Origin: Cycas panzhihuaensis
Lineage: Eukaryota; Cycadophyta
DNA length: 64,000 nucleotides
Direction of reading: 5' to 3'
Assembly: GCA_023213395.1 (NCBI GenBank)
Contig: CM041465.1
Coordinates: 184,829,741 to 184,893,740 of the forward strand
The notes beneath the pieces are model-generated. The model had not been told where the DNA came from and ran no database searches. It was given only the letters and a program-made list of their open reading frames with translations. This document shows, one piece after another, positions 23,034 to 34,673 of this stretch (its first letter is position 1; each line of letters begins with the position of its first letter). The position numbers were made by a program, and so were the translations under genes.

Positions 23034-23410
23034 TAAATATGTATACTTTAGGGGTACACAATCTATAGTAAAGGCCATATAAATTAACAATCTATTCATT
23101 AAGGAAGTCCATAGATTACCTAGTTTTCCAAAGGTTATAATAAGCAATTGCAACCCAAATTTTATAAGCAATTTTTGGTAAGAGATGTTTCACAAGGTGG
23201 GTACTAAGTTCACAATGAGCACAACTTATCATCTATAAATAAATGGTCAAAGAAAATTAATAAATAAATATTGGGAGGTTACCTTTAGAATTTTTTTTTT
23301 TATAAACAACATCACTAGGATAAATGGTGGTACAATGCTACCTATTATACATTAGTAAAGATGAAACTCTTTTAGGTATTATATGATTATAAGCCCCCAT
23401 TTATTATGAA
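23034..23410 (+). pseudogene. Gypsy J integrase, right part
   Basis: Continues the integrase broken by copia C: YVYF at the start, then a strand containing VIISNCNPNFISNFW (second Asp replaced by Asn: usual form SDRD), GTKFTMSTTYHL, NGQRKLINKY (the Glu block, Glu replaced by Lys) and YKPPFIMN. The catalytic residues are therefore lost. Confidence 0.82.
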
Positions 23411-23643
23411 TTGACTTATTGGGATAATTAATTAGAGTTTCTATATAATTATTAGTTGGGTAAATATATGAAGGGGTGTGTCTTTCAATAAAGGATTTTA
23501 GGCTAATATAAATATAGATTGATGTAAGGATTTGATCACCACTTTTATTTTATCAATTAATATATTAGAGTTATCTCTATATTTTATCTTTTTTTGTTAT
23601 CTTTCTGTGTATGCTCTCTAAACTCTAATAATTAGAATTAGAG
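23411..23643 (+). repeat. Possible 5' LTR end and primer-binding site of gypsy K
   Basis: The stretch ends in CTCTAAACTCTAATA and is followed by TTAGAATTAGAGC, matching the initiator-Met complement at about 9 of 12 bases. Upstream is an AATAAAGG sequence that could be a poly-A signal. The LTR start cannot be located, and no second copy is present. Confidence 0.35.
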
Positions 23644-24193
23644 CATGCTTTGGAATTTGTGGATGAAGGATAAGAATTAAGAAGACTAATAATCAAAACT
23701 GGAAGGATAACATTGCAAAATACATCAACATATAGCATGTGAAATATATCAATAAATATTAGAAGGAGAATATATTATCGCTTAGATCTACAAAAATAAC
23801 AAAGGGAGTATGACTACTAAACAAGCATTTCTTGGCATGGTATATTTAGACAAGCATCTATGCGTGTATGTGTATGGTATTTATGCAGAGGGGGTGATAG
23901 GTGGGCTACACAACCATATTGTCTTATAAATGTTATATCCTCATTGTTTCATACATAGTATATAGTAGTTAGGCATTCCTATGGATCCTCACAAACACTT
24001 GATTCATTAGAAATATATTCATGGTGAGTCCCCTATGTGTCCATGAAACCCTAACATGCATAAGTGATCTAATTTTGGGTCTTAGATTTAGTGTAAAGTT
24101 TCGACTTGGAAAGGGCTAAAGGATATTCACCCTATTAGTGCACCGAAGCTAATAATCTAGTTCAATTATACCACGCAAAGAGAATATACATTG

Positions 24194-24195
<2 letters not shown>
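23644..24195 (+). other. AT-rich leader-like stretch, no gene seen
   Basis: It lies between the possible primer-binding site and a TA microsatellite. No frame, domain or repeat is recognisable. Confidence 0.4.

Positions 24196-24248
<53 letters not shown>
24196..24248. repeat. (AT)n microsatellite
   Basis: An uninterrupted alternating AT tract of about 53 bases. Confidence 0.97.
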
Positions 24249-24251
<3 letters not shown>

Positions 24252-24559
24252 AAGGGCAAATTAGATTATTTATGCAAGCATATTTACTATTTAGGAGAAT
24301 ATTTAATTTTTGAATTTATAATAGTCACTTTTACTTATTGATTTCTTTGTTAATTGAGTTAAGAGGAAATGATACTAAATTACTTGTATCTTTCATTTGG
24401 GGTATCAATTTTTTCTGCTATCAATTTCCTTAGACTCTATGCTCATCTTCCTTCGAGATTAATATTCACATGACATATTTGGGAGTTATATAGCCTAAGT
24501 TTTTTAATGTAGAAAATTAGCTAAAAGGATTAGAAGGATATTTTTGATATCTAGGAAAA

Positions 24560-25547
24560 GAAGGCTAGTAAGGGAACTTTCTTAGAGCAAAAGCATGGCT
24601 CAAAGACACAATGGAGGCCAAATTTGAGCACTCAAATGAAATTGAGGAGGTAAAATAGGAACATGCATTAGGCCACATTATCTCAACTATAAATAACGTA
24701 AACACTCTTAATATGACCATAATATAATAGACACTAGGGTACCAATTTCAAATTGTCACGAACTCTATCAATACCATGCTTAATAAATTGGCCTCATGAT
24801 TGAATAGTCAAAAGGATGTAGATGATAGGATCACAAATTCTAGTTCTGAGGGTAAAGCCTAAGATAGAAATCAATGTAAGATAATGGATCATAATTCATA
24901 GGTCAATCAATTTCAAACAAGGCATCTTAACAAAGAACTTTGAAAATATATGGAAGACTATAAGAATATAATACTAGAAGATCAAATGGTCATAAGATTA
25001 TAGATGTATTTGAACTACCTACAATCTATTCATTCATGAAAGAAGATAAATTTTGAAAAGATAGTGATTTAACATCTCAATTTGGAATATAAATCACACA
25101 AATAGAGGATTTAGGTCTAAAAAATAGAAGAGCATTTTTAACTCATGGAAATGACATTGATCAACAAGTTTGAGTAGCCATATTACACCTAGAAGGCACA
25201 AAATATGAATGGTAAAAAAATCTAGAATGAACAAGATACAAATCCTAACCCACATCATGGAACATATTTATAACATTATTTCTTTATTGATTCAAGACTA
25301 TCATAATCCTAATTATTGCTATGAATTTTAAAAACTAAAATAAACTAGATTAATAAAGGAGTCTGAGATTGTCTTTACTAAATTGACATATACACTTGAG
25401 GATGTACTTAAAGAAAGAATGATTTAATTATATATTGATATTTTAACAATGGAACTTTAAGTTAATGTCATAACATGGGAACAATGAACTCTCAATAAGT
25501 CTATGAAGTTGGCTCATATATATGAGGATAAGATTAAATCTCTAAGT
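24560..25547 (+). pseudogene. Gypsy K gag remnant, left part
   Basis: Despite dense stops, 25060-25545 shows the capsid pattern in pieces: KIEEHF, then PYYT-KAQNM (W block decayed), a QDYHNPNYCYEF-KLKQ-like stretch near 25300, and a final TLNKSMKLAHIYEDKIKS near 25490, which matches the end of the retrotransposon gag domain. It stops at the insertion of D and should continue at 31136. Confidence 0.6.
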
Positions 25548-25974
25548 TGTTGGAGTTAATCATTATCACTCGACTCCCACCTTTCCAACTAGGGTTGTAC
25601 ACCTCATCAATTTTAATTTAGACATGTGATGCTCAACATGTTGAGGTAAGTTAAGGTAAGTTTAACTTTGATTTAAGTTAATTTCATTTGAGTTAAGTTA
25701 ATTTTATTTTATTATTATTTTGAATTTAGGGGTTGAGGAGTTTCCCTCATCCCCCAAATTATAAATATTGAGGGGTGTGCAACCCTGATGTCTTTAGACA
25801 CCGCCCTCATTTAGGAAATTTGTAATGCTCACTTCTCACAATGGCTTGAATACAATGTTTTCATGGTTTATGCTACATTGCAAAATTGATGTATTGAAGA
25901 TTTGTATTGATGTATTGATCTATTGAAGTTTATTCTATGTTCTGTCATGTTCTCCTGTAATTCTATTTCTAACA
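25548..25974 (+). repeat. Element D 5' LTR
   Basis: Starts TGTTGGAGTTAATCATTATC, ends ATTTCTAACA. Very similar to the 3' copy in order and length. Confidence 0.93.
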
Positions 25975-25976
25975 TT

Positions 25977-25988
25977 TGGTATCAGAGC
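25977..25988 (+). promoter_or_regulatory. Element D primer-binding site
   Basis: TGGTATCAGAGC, two bases after the LTR, is a perfect 12-base match to the initiator-Met complement. Confidence 0.93.
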
Positions 25989-26204
25989 GAGTTCATGATC
26001 CATTGGTGAAGTTTTTTGAAAAAGTAAGAAGATTTTGAGGCAGATTTTCTGACAAGCAAATAATATCGATTATACTTATTTTCTACAAAATTTTTATGTA
26101 AATTTCTTCTATTTTTTCATCAAGTTTTGATTATTATTGAGCTATTTTCTAGTATAACAAATATACTAAAGATTTTTTCATATTTATACGGATTTTTTGC
26201 TATA

Positions 26205-26860
26205 TTTTCTAGATCTACAAAGGAGATCAACGTATTTTAGTAGCAAGTTATTTGTATTCAAGATTTTTATCATATTTGATATATTTTTTTTTAGATCTAT
26301 AGTTTTATCACATATTTAATAGTTTTCAAGTTTATTTGTCTATTTTATCTAATATTTTTTTGTAGATCTACAAAGGAGATCAATTGTATACAAGATTCAT
26401 ACAAATTTTTTTAGATCTATTACATATTTTTTCAGATCTACTATATTTTACTATAGATCTACTTATTTCAATAATTTTTTTACCATTTTTTCTGGTATAT
26501 TCATTTAGATCTGTAATATCTGGCTATAGATCTGCCATACTTACATCAGATCTATAATATTTACATAAGATTTTTTTAATCTACTGGTTTTGACTTTAGA
26601 TCCACTTATTTCAAGAAGTATTACAATATTTTCTGGCATAGTTATTTCAGATATGCAACATTTAGTTCAGATCTGCTATATTTCTTTATAGATCTATATT
26701 TTTTCATCACATATTTTGACCATATTTTTAAGTTTTTTACAGATTTATAATCTTTGGAGGATATTTATCTTTCTAAAGAAGTATATACTATAGATTTGTC
26801 TACTAGAAGCTTTTGAAGCCTATTTTTCATCTACAAATCAACTACATTACTAGATCTATA
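26205..26860 (+). repeat. AGATCT-rich degenerate repeat zone in the D leader
   Basis: The hexamer AGATCT, usually within TTTTAGATCTAC or TTCAGATCTAT, occurs about twelve times in 650 bases of AT-rich leader. It looks like a degraded short tandem array. The open frame at 26866-27168 just beyond has no recognisable protein. Confidence 0.6.
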
Positions 26861-27806
26861 ATTATTTGGGACATATTCAGCCTTCTGAAGAAGATATACA
26901 ACATATTTCACTGCTGCAAGTCTACAATAGCTGCGTTTTTCTAGGTTCTTCAGTTTCTTTTTTAGATTTAAATCTATATTTTTTATATATCTGCAACATA
27001 TTATCTATTTTTGATATTTTTATTATGAAAAGATCCCAAGTACAAATACATGCATTTCATTTGCTTGATATATTTTCTATTAATATATCTAAAAATTTTC
27101 TAGTTTATTTGTGCTCCATTGAATCAACAAAAAAAAAAACTCAATATTTTTCATATATTTTTGTATAAATATATGTTTTTTGAAATATTACATTGTTTTC
27201 AAAAAATGGGAGCATACAAACCTTTATATCCTAAAGCATAGTATATAGAATTTTTTTTCAATATAAAATTTGTAATGTACTAGTTGCACAAATTGGAAGG
27301 TCTTACAATAAGCGCTGAGGGGGACCCAAACTAATTTTTTTTGCTACCAAGAGAAGAGCAGCCTGCAGTGCACTTTGATCTTCGGGGTGTATATTTAAAA
27401 CTCCATTTATAACTTGATTTCTAGCCTACCAACCTTTGCCCATATAACATTTAAAGCTGGAGGGAGACTAGTACACTGCATTATTGTGTTTTTCAATCAT
27501 TTTTTTTTAAGTTGAAAGTGGATTGTCTTTAGAGAAGCTAAAAACTCAAAACTATTGTAGCATTGAATGCATAAGAAACACTCCATACAAGCTACAAACA
27601 ACTCATGATCTTGTCAATTCAGTAATTGCACAAAGGCTTCACTATCCAGTTCATTATTTGGCCTTTTAGCTACTTTTGAATAACAACCATAGTGTTGTCT
27701 TGCATATTACAAGTTTCATGAATTCTATATTACAAAGAATGAGCAAGACGCAAAATATCAAAATGGTAGTCTAAGTCAACTAACATCACCACGTCTTTAG
27801 AGGCCC
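26861..27806. other. Element D leader, unassigned stretch
   Basis: AT-rich. On the minus strand this directly follows the importin-like fragment, so it may include more of the captured gene (intron or later exon), but no further importin residues could be aligned by eye. Confidence 0.35.
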
Positions 27807-28208
27807 TATATCTTATGCCTTTCCACTCTTTAGGCAAAATACAGTTCACTGCTACCTGAATCAAGAGCTGAGACTATGCAGAAGTAGATTGAGCATCTGC
27901 AATAGGTGAAGAGAGGGTTCGCAACAAGCATCCTTTGATTTAACTCTTCACAACCACATCTAAAGAGATCTATCTCTGAATTAGCTTGGCCTTTTTGTGT
28001 GGCTCCTTCGCATCCAAAGTGTTCTTCAAAATCAAACCTGCAAGTTTACGACTCTTAATAGGCTTCTCATTACTTACGAGTTCGCCAGAGAGAGATACAA
28101 GAAAGGCTGCAGATTCTGCTCTTGAAACTGCTTCAGTTTCTCCTTAGCAAGGTTCTGAACCCCACCATCAATTGCTTGTGCATTAAGAAGGATCTGTGCG
28201 ACCTCCTC
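27807..28208 (-). pseudogene. KPNB1-like: Captured importin subunit beta-1 N-terminal fragment
   Basis: On the minus strand, starting at 28208, the frame reads EEVAQILLNAQAIDGGV and KLKQFQEQNL. After a one-base slip near the LSLSGELVS block it continues NEKPIKSRKLAGLILKNTLD. Further on come KLIQR, a stop, then LLRTLSSPIADAQST and LPKEWKG. This is the order of the first HEAT repeats of plant importin beta-1, which carries nuclear proteins through the pore. About 135 codons are covered. The upstream minus-strand part (28209-28470) looks like 5' sequence but has no matching codons. It is antisense to element D and broken by stops and a frameshift, so it is a transduplicated pseudogene. Confidence 0.85.
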
Positions 28209-29954
28209 CTTGAAAATCCATGGTATTCTTCCATCTTCGTGGCTGTGACGTCTCCATCTCCACGGTCCGCCTACATCTGTGTCTGGTGTTAAAAGGAGGG
28301 CTTGACTCCTGTCTCAGCCTCTATAGAAAGAGATTGAAGATCATAAATCTCTTGTTGGCCCTCTGTTTTAGCCTCTACAGTGCGTTTTGATCTCTGCAGA
28401 GGTGCGACAGGCCACGTGACAGGTGCGGGAAGGTGGGTGCAGGGCGCAACAACACCCTCAATTTTTTTAAAACATTTTTTTTTATTTGTCACAAAGAAAA
28501 AAAAATAAATTCAATTGAATAAGTTTTCAAATCCACATTTTTTCAAATCCCTAGCTCCTTTATCTCAACCCCCAGTCCCATTTCACCATCATGTGACTGT
28601 TAGCTCGCTTCAAAAGGGGCTTTTCACTTTTATAACTTTTTTTTCTTTTTATTTAAAAATTTTTTCCACTCTATATAAGGTTATTGGTAAATTTTTACCA
28701 TAACTCCTCACTGGAGCATTGGTTTCTAGAGAAACCACTTTCATTGAGTCTAAAATTTTCTATAGATAAATTTTGACTAGTCATATGACTAATTTGATGC
28801 TGATTTGACCCTATTTTAGTCGATTTAAAGTCAATCAGTCTTTTTTTTAGTTTTTTTTTAACTTTTTACAAAATCATTTTTTGAACTGATTATATTTTAT
28901 TACTGAGAAATTATTTTCTGCCCAGATTTATTCTATAGTGATCTATGTTCAACAAAATTCATTACCCACCTTTTATTTTCTTTTTTAGAATTCATTTTGT
29001 CCACTATTTCAATTGCCGAAAGTGGCATTTTAGTGGTTTTCAGCACTTTTTAAATATTTTTTTACATAAAAGTACTAGTTACTCTTTCTGCTATAACTTT
29101 TCTTTTTGACATCCAAATTTAGTTCTGTAAGTTTGGTTGGGAAGCTGACTTAATTCTCTTCGATCTGATATAGGATTTTATATATTTTAATGTATTTTTA
29201 TTGATTTTTGAATTGCTCAAAATAAAGGTACTTAATAGCCTTAAATCTACCATTTTTACTCATTTTTTAATATATTTTTTCAAAAATTTTCAATTAAGAG
29301 TACATTGAGTAGTCTTATAAACGATATTTGATTATTTTATAGCATTTTACAAGTATTTTATTAGCATTTTTATACAATTTTGAGCCCCCTACTCTTATTA
29401 GGCCTTAAAACGAGGCATGTTTCCTTTAGATCATCAAAACTTGACTTATAGGAACCCTGTTTCAAAATGTCTAGTTCCGTTGGATTTATATTTTATTTAT
29501 CTTCATACTTGTAAGGTTTCACATCATTATGATATTATTTAGTATATTTTTGAAGCAACCAAACTTGAGGTTGTCATATAACCCTTCTCTTAAAAAGTTT
29601 CTTTATACTTCTTATTTTTCAAAGTAAAATATACATATATTTCAGTTTCTTCAGCATTATATATTATCATCAAGACTAAGGATTTATTGCATTGAGAATT
29701 TACATTTATTCATTTGAAGAAAATCCAAAGGTTAAGGTCTTATTTCAGATTTGTATCGTTAAAAGGATATTAGTATATGATTTCAATGTTGCTTCTATAT
29801 TCATTATTTTCTTATTGCATTTAGTTCATTTATTTTTAAAAGGCATTATACTTTTTTTGAAAAGTATATTTGACATCATATAAGTTTGGTAACTTTTTTA
29901 CTTTATTTGATTTGATAAAAGCATACTTTTATGTACTAAAGTTTCTTTGATAAA
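28209..29954 (+). other. Element D leader, right part
   Basis: AT-rich with T tracts; the left 260 bases are more GC-rich than the rest and may be 5' sequence of the captured importin gene. No gene is seen up to the gag ATG at 29955. Confidence 0.45.
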
Positions 29955-30257
29955 ATGGCACAATTTCCTATATTCAATGGGCATAATTTTTCATTATGGC
30001 ATAAAACTATGCAAGACTATTTTATTGAACATGATCTTTTAAAATATTTACAATATGAATGTGATCTAAGTATTAAAGAAAATTTTAGAAAGGACAATGA
30101 AGCATTAGGTCTATTATTTTACACTATGAATGATGATGTTTTTTTAAAGGGTTGTGAATTAACTACTTCTAAATCAGTTTGGGATATTTTAATTTCTACT
30201 TATGGGGGAGATACCCTCCTTGTATTTTATGATATTTTTGTTGAGCATGTGAGATAG
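29955..30257 (+). pseudogene. Element D gag N-terminal piece
   Basis: The ATG at 29955 opens MAQFPIFNGHNFSLWHKTMQ, a copia gag start (N-F-x-x-W-x-x-x-M pattern), then LGLLFYTMNDDVF and KSVWDILISTYGG. The frame stops after 100 codons, before the second half of the capsid and the zinc knuckle. In context it is the only recognisable structural gene of D. Whether this short protein was ever made is unknown. Confidence 0.8.
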
Positions 30258-30708
30258 GTGACAGAACAGGTGGATCATAATGACAAAACCAATGAAGATT
30301 CAGATCAAATGCAGGACCAACTTGCTACACAAGGATTTGATCCTCCATTTGAGGGGGAGAATGAAAATGAATCTTATGACATGATGGAGAATGAATCTGA
30401 TATGATAAAAAAATAATCTTATGATATGATAGTTGTTGACAGCATATAGATTACAAAAGATAAAGTTTAAATTTAAATTTTTCTCAATGTTATAGTTGTT
30501 AAAATAAAAAATACAGCTATTCATCTACATTTAAATCAAGCATCATTTACTTACAGTTTTTTCACATTGCTTTATGGTAAAGAGACAAATGTTGTAAGAA
30601 GATTGAATCATGTTGATAAAGATCAAAATTTTAAAGTTTTTTTCAAGTACAAGTTCCATAAGTTCAAGAAAAAGATACAAGTGTTCGTGATGATATTAAG
30701 GGGGAGAA
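30258..30708 (+). pseudogene. Element D acidic linker and pol end remnants
   Basis: An in-frame acidic stretch (EQVDHNDKTNEDSDQMQDQL, then EGENENESYD) resembles the integrase-RT linker of copia elements. Past a stop, a K/F-rich piece at 30640-30700 precedes the purine tract AAGGGGGAGAA at 30698-30708. If correct, an internal deletion fused gag to the linker and removed protease, integrase and RT. Confidence 0.5.
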
Positions 30709-31135
30709 TATTAGAGTTAATCATCATCACTCCACTCCCACCTTTCCAACCAGGATTGTACACCTCATCAACTTTAATTTAGATATATGATGCTTAACAT
30801 GTCGAGGTAAGTTAAGGTAAGTTTAACTTTAATTTAAGTTAGTTTCATTTGAGTTAAGTTAATTTTATTTTCTTATTATTTTGAATTCAGGGATTAAGGA
30901 GTTTCCCTCTTCCCCTAAATTATAAATATTAAGGGGTGTGCAACCCTGGTGTCTTTAGACACCGCCCTCATTTAGGAAATTTGTAATGCTCACTTCTCAC
31001 AATGACTTGAATACAATGCTTTCATGGTTTATGCTACATTGCAACATTGATGTATTAAAGATTTGTATTGATCTATTGATCTATTGCAGTTTATTCTATG
31101 TTCTATCATGTTCTCCTACAATTCTATTTTCAATA
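30709..31135 (+). repeat. Element D 3' LTR
   Basis: Starts TATTAGAGTTAATCATCATC (TG mutated to TA), ends ATTTTCAATA (CA mutated to TA). 427 bp, same as the 5' copy. Confidence 0.92.
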
Positions 31136-31633
31136 TGAGTAAGGTTAGATCTTAGATCTATATTCTCCCATTTGCTCAAACTAATATACTAGTAACCTCT
31201 TAATTAGTACTAATGGGAAATAGACCTTATTTCTTAGTAAAACCTTTAGTTTGAATAATAAATCCCTTAATCCATGCAGGTCAATAAGACCAACACTCTA
31301 AAGATCAAAGGTATAATATGATGATTTAACGATTAAGGGTCTTTACTTTAGATATATTAAACCATGGAAATTAGGGAATAGATGTAGATGAAATTAAATA
31401 CTCACCATCAAATTAGATCTAAACAAGAATAAATTACCTTAATGAGAAGATGATCCAGAGTTAGAAATTGTCACTAAGGAGACATTAATACTAAAGGGGT
31501 CTATGTTGTAAACGTCTCTTTCAACCATGACCAGAATCACTCAGAAAGACATACTTAAGTTATGTAGGTTTATTAAGAAATATCAGGTTATAATCCTCAC
31601 TGATTTGAGCAACACCAACAACTTTATGGATGA
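31136..31633 (+). other. Probable continuation of gypsy K, unrecognisable
   Basis: This lies between the duplicated target of D and the start of the old LTR L. By position it should be gypsy K gag or beyond. Translation shows no domain. Confidence 0.35.
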
Positions 31634-33872
31634 TGTTTCTCACTTATCGCGAATGGATCAAGAGATTATTGCACAAGTAAGTTTAGGTATATATTCTATC
31701 TTGCCCCTTTTATTGAATTATTTATAGTTATTATTTTATATGTTGGTTGTATGGCTGCTTGAATGCTTGGTTAACTTGTTTGTTTGGCTTGCTTGTGTAT
31801 GTTTCTGCCCCTAACGCCTAGGACTCTGGTCTAATGGCACTATTGAGCCCCATAGTGATCTCCTAGTTGCAAAGAGGTTCCTCACGTGCTTCCGAAGCCC
31901 ATTTTTGGATGAGTTCTAGCTCATTTTGCTTCTTTGCTACATTGTTCTCCCTTTCATCATGTCTTATCAATTACTTGGTCCACCCATGGTAGTTGTTAAG
32001 GTCTCTGGTGGAAAGTTACATCTCGTTGTTTAGACTTTATGAGATTTCTCTATATATCTTTGTTGGTTTTTACTACGTCTTCATCCTTGTAACTTGACTT
32101 CCATCATTCTCATAAAGTCCTAACTCCATTCAATGAGTTTGTCATGTATTTTTGCAAATTGTTGGTCCATAGAATGGCCTAAGACTAATCTATAGTGCTT
32201 TAGGGAGGAATTCCAAGCCTTTAACAATGAATTACCCCCTTGATTTCATCAATTTTTATCATTTTTTATGAACTCTACACATTTGTTACCACCCTGCTCA
32301 ATTTTTTACTCACCCTGCTCTAATTCTTATGGCCCACAAATATATTCGTAGTGTGATTGTTACTAAATTAAACACTATGCACTTCTCACAAATCCCCTTG
32401 CCTTGAGGCCATCCCAGATCAAGTCCTAACAGTCACGGGGAGAGCTTCAAACTCAAAAATAGATTTTTGACTAATTATTCATCATGGTTCACTCACCATT
32501 CAATCTAGTATTCTCTCTTCTCAAGCTCTCTTAGCACATAATATGAAAAATTAGATTTTTTGCAAGGAAAAAGAGATGAAATTTAGGTCTTGAAGGCAAG
32601 AGGACTTCCCCAAGCTATTGCTATAACTAAGGAGACTCCCCCTTCATATCTACAATCAAGAATTTCATTCAAAAGACCTTCTTCCAAGGGTTACAAAGGC
32701 CCTTCATCAACTAATCTCTTCACTCCCAACATTGATTCTTATTTTTAAGCAGGTAAGTCCCATTCATGTTTTGTTTTTAGTAGAAACTACTACTATTTTA
32801 CCTTGCTTATCATCATTTATTATATGTTTTGTTTGATATTTTAGTCTAAAATCAACAATACACCTATTTGGTTAAATTCACCTTGAAAACCTTGAAGAAA
32901 ACATCCTTCCTTAGACTACAAAACCCCCATTAACTATTTGGACCATTAGTGAAGGGTATGAGTAGAACCTTGACTGGTTATGGGAGTGTTTGGAAAGGGA
33001 AATAGGTCCAAGTTCTGACTTTTGGACCCCCTTTCCATTGGTTAATCCCCTCCCAACACCACAAAACATTATGCTTCATGGTGCATGCACATCCTCCACT
33101 AATGCAACATCTTACAACCATTCTATGAGATAAAATAATCCATAACTCATCATTGAGATTTCTCATATTACTTTTATCTTAGATTTTTAGGCCAAGAAAC
33201 TCACAAAATTAGGTGACACCCCTTGCCATTTGGGAGACCATTACCACATAGGGGAGCCATGCCATTCTGAGGCACCACCCTCTTCCTATTCCCATTTTCT
33301 CTTGTTTCTTATTTATTAAAAATTTTGAGAAAGGAATGCAATAGCATTTGGTTTTGTCTTCCTCTTTAGTTTATGGATAAATAATAAGTATGTTGGCAAC
33401 ATTTACATGAATATAGCTATATAGTATATATTGCTTGCAGGAAGGTTTCCTTGCTTTGTCTTACAGGTAGGAGGCTTACTCTTACTTATAAAATATTATT
33501 CATCACAAGGTAACATCAATCCATCTTTTAGCGTCATAGTTGGTTTTGTATTTCTGCTTTATTGCTTTCTTTCTCTTTTTTTCATTTTTGTAACTTTGTA
33601 CTCGAATTTAGGGAAGGTAAGAAAGCCCATTTTTTCTATTAACGACTTTTGTGGCACAAGGGAGCTTGCCTAACCAGTAAGGGAGAAGCATGGGAGGAAG
33701 CAACTACAAGATCAATATCAAACATTGTATACTGAGTGCATCCCTCCTGAACCCATCTTCCTCTTGCTTATTTACTCTCAAATTCATTTATTGGTAAATT
33801 GCAACAAAAGTGAAACGGTTAATTTGTATATAGCATATTCTTGACCTTTGAAAGAAAATAGACATACATGCA
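31634..33872 (+). repeat. Old long LTR L, left part, related to the LTR of gypsy E
   Basis: Colinear with the E LTR: both start TGTTTCTC and share GAATGGAT and AAGT-TAGGTAT within the first 60 bases. A TGCTTGCAGG block is at offset 1797 here and 1785 in E. GGGAAGGTAAGA-AGCCC is at offset 1978 here and 1936 in E. Divergence is high, so it is much older than E. It is split at 33873 by copia F. The open frame at 31527-31727 crosses the LTR start and is not meaningful. Confidence 0.7.
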
Positions 33873-34184
33873 TGAAAGAAGGATAGATCTAAGAGATAAA
33901 TCACTCACATGCACACAATGGCAATGGAGAATGAAAAAGAAGATGAAACAAGATATGAGAGCAAGCTTAGAGGTGAGAATGAATAATTACTCCCTCCTTG
34001 AGATTTCACCTTTTATTATTGAGGGTGAGCATTAGGGTTAGGATTTTCCTACCTAATAACATAAACCCGAAATTACATCTAAATGCACATAAAGTACATT
34101 TCATTAAGAGGCTAATGCTAATAATATATCCTAAGGTCACATAATTAATCTACTCAAATGACCTTGATACATTAACCTCTTTCA
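33873..34184 (-). repeat. Copia F 3' LTR
   Basis: On the plus strand TGAAAGAAGGATAGATC to ACCTCTTTCA. Next to it, at 34185-34195, the plus strand is C-rich (ATCCCCCCCTT), giving a G-rich polypurine tract on the element strand. Confidence 0.93.
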
Positions 34185-34673
34185 ATCCCCCCCTTAATGG
34201 TGGAAGGTCATTTTCAGAAAATCTATTCTATGAGGTCTTCATTTAAACCTCATTATTACATTGAAATTCTAAATGAAACTTTTGTGGGAAAACCCTAATG
34301 GGGAATAAAAACCCATGAACTTTCTAAGATCTATAGCCCTTTTTATAAATCAAAATGGCTAAGGTGGCTTTTTAATGTAGCATGATAGCCAAGCGACTTA
34401 AATATGCAGCTTAATCTACTAAGTCTCCATATACTGTTTGGTCATTACCTATGCCCTTTTGGGTTTTTACAAGTTCTGGTTTTCCAAAATAAGTACAACC
34501 CTTATCCTTCCGTACCCACATGGGGTTTTCACAAAGAGGATAGAGTAGAGACTTACTCTTATTCTTCCATGCCCACAAGGGGTTTTCATGAAGAGAATAG
34601 AGTATGATGATCTTGTTGCCATCTTCTTTGATCAATCGAAGATGGAGGCCCTAAGGCCAAGCTGCCTTCGAAA
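34185..34673 (-). other. Copia F 3' untranslated region with tandem duplication
   Basis: About 490 bases between the RNase H stop and the LTR. It contains a 57-bp tandem duplication: the unit CTTAT-CTTCC...GGGGTTTTCA...ATAGAGTA starts at 34501 and again at 34558. The open frames here reflect this repeat. Confidence 0.65.

Larger units (their letters stand above)
25548..31135 (+). mobile_element. Gag-only copia derivative D carrying a host gene piece
   Basis: Two LTRs of exactly 427 bp (25548-25974 and 30709-31135), a perfect primer-binding site and a polypurine tract define the element. Flanks are TAAGT (25543-25547) and TGAGT (31136-31140), a duplication with one A/G change. The 4.7-kb interior has only an N-terminal gag piece and linker-like remnants; protease, integrase, RT and RNase H are not found. 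It must have used proteins of a related copia. Its leader of about 4 kb contains an antisense importin-beta fragment. Confidence 0.92.

Noticed and set aside
24196-24248. AT tract as a promoter TATA region
   Set aside because: A plain microsatellite with no gene next to it.
26866-27168. 100-codon frame in the D leader
   Set aside because: Phe/Ile-rich translation of AT-rich DNA with no similarity I can name.
28289-28492. 67-codon minus-strand frame upstream of the importin fragment as its N-terminus
   Set aside because: It does not join the importin phase and lacks importin residues; at most 5' sequence of the captured gene.
34404-34635. Pair of overlapping frames on both strands
   Set aside because: They follow the 57-base tandem duplication of the copia F 3' UTR.
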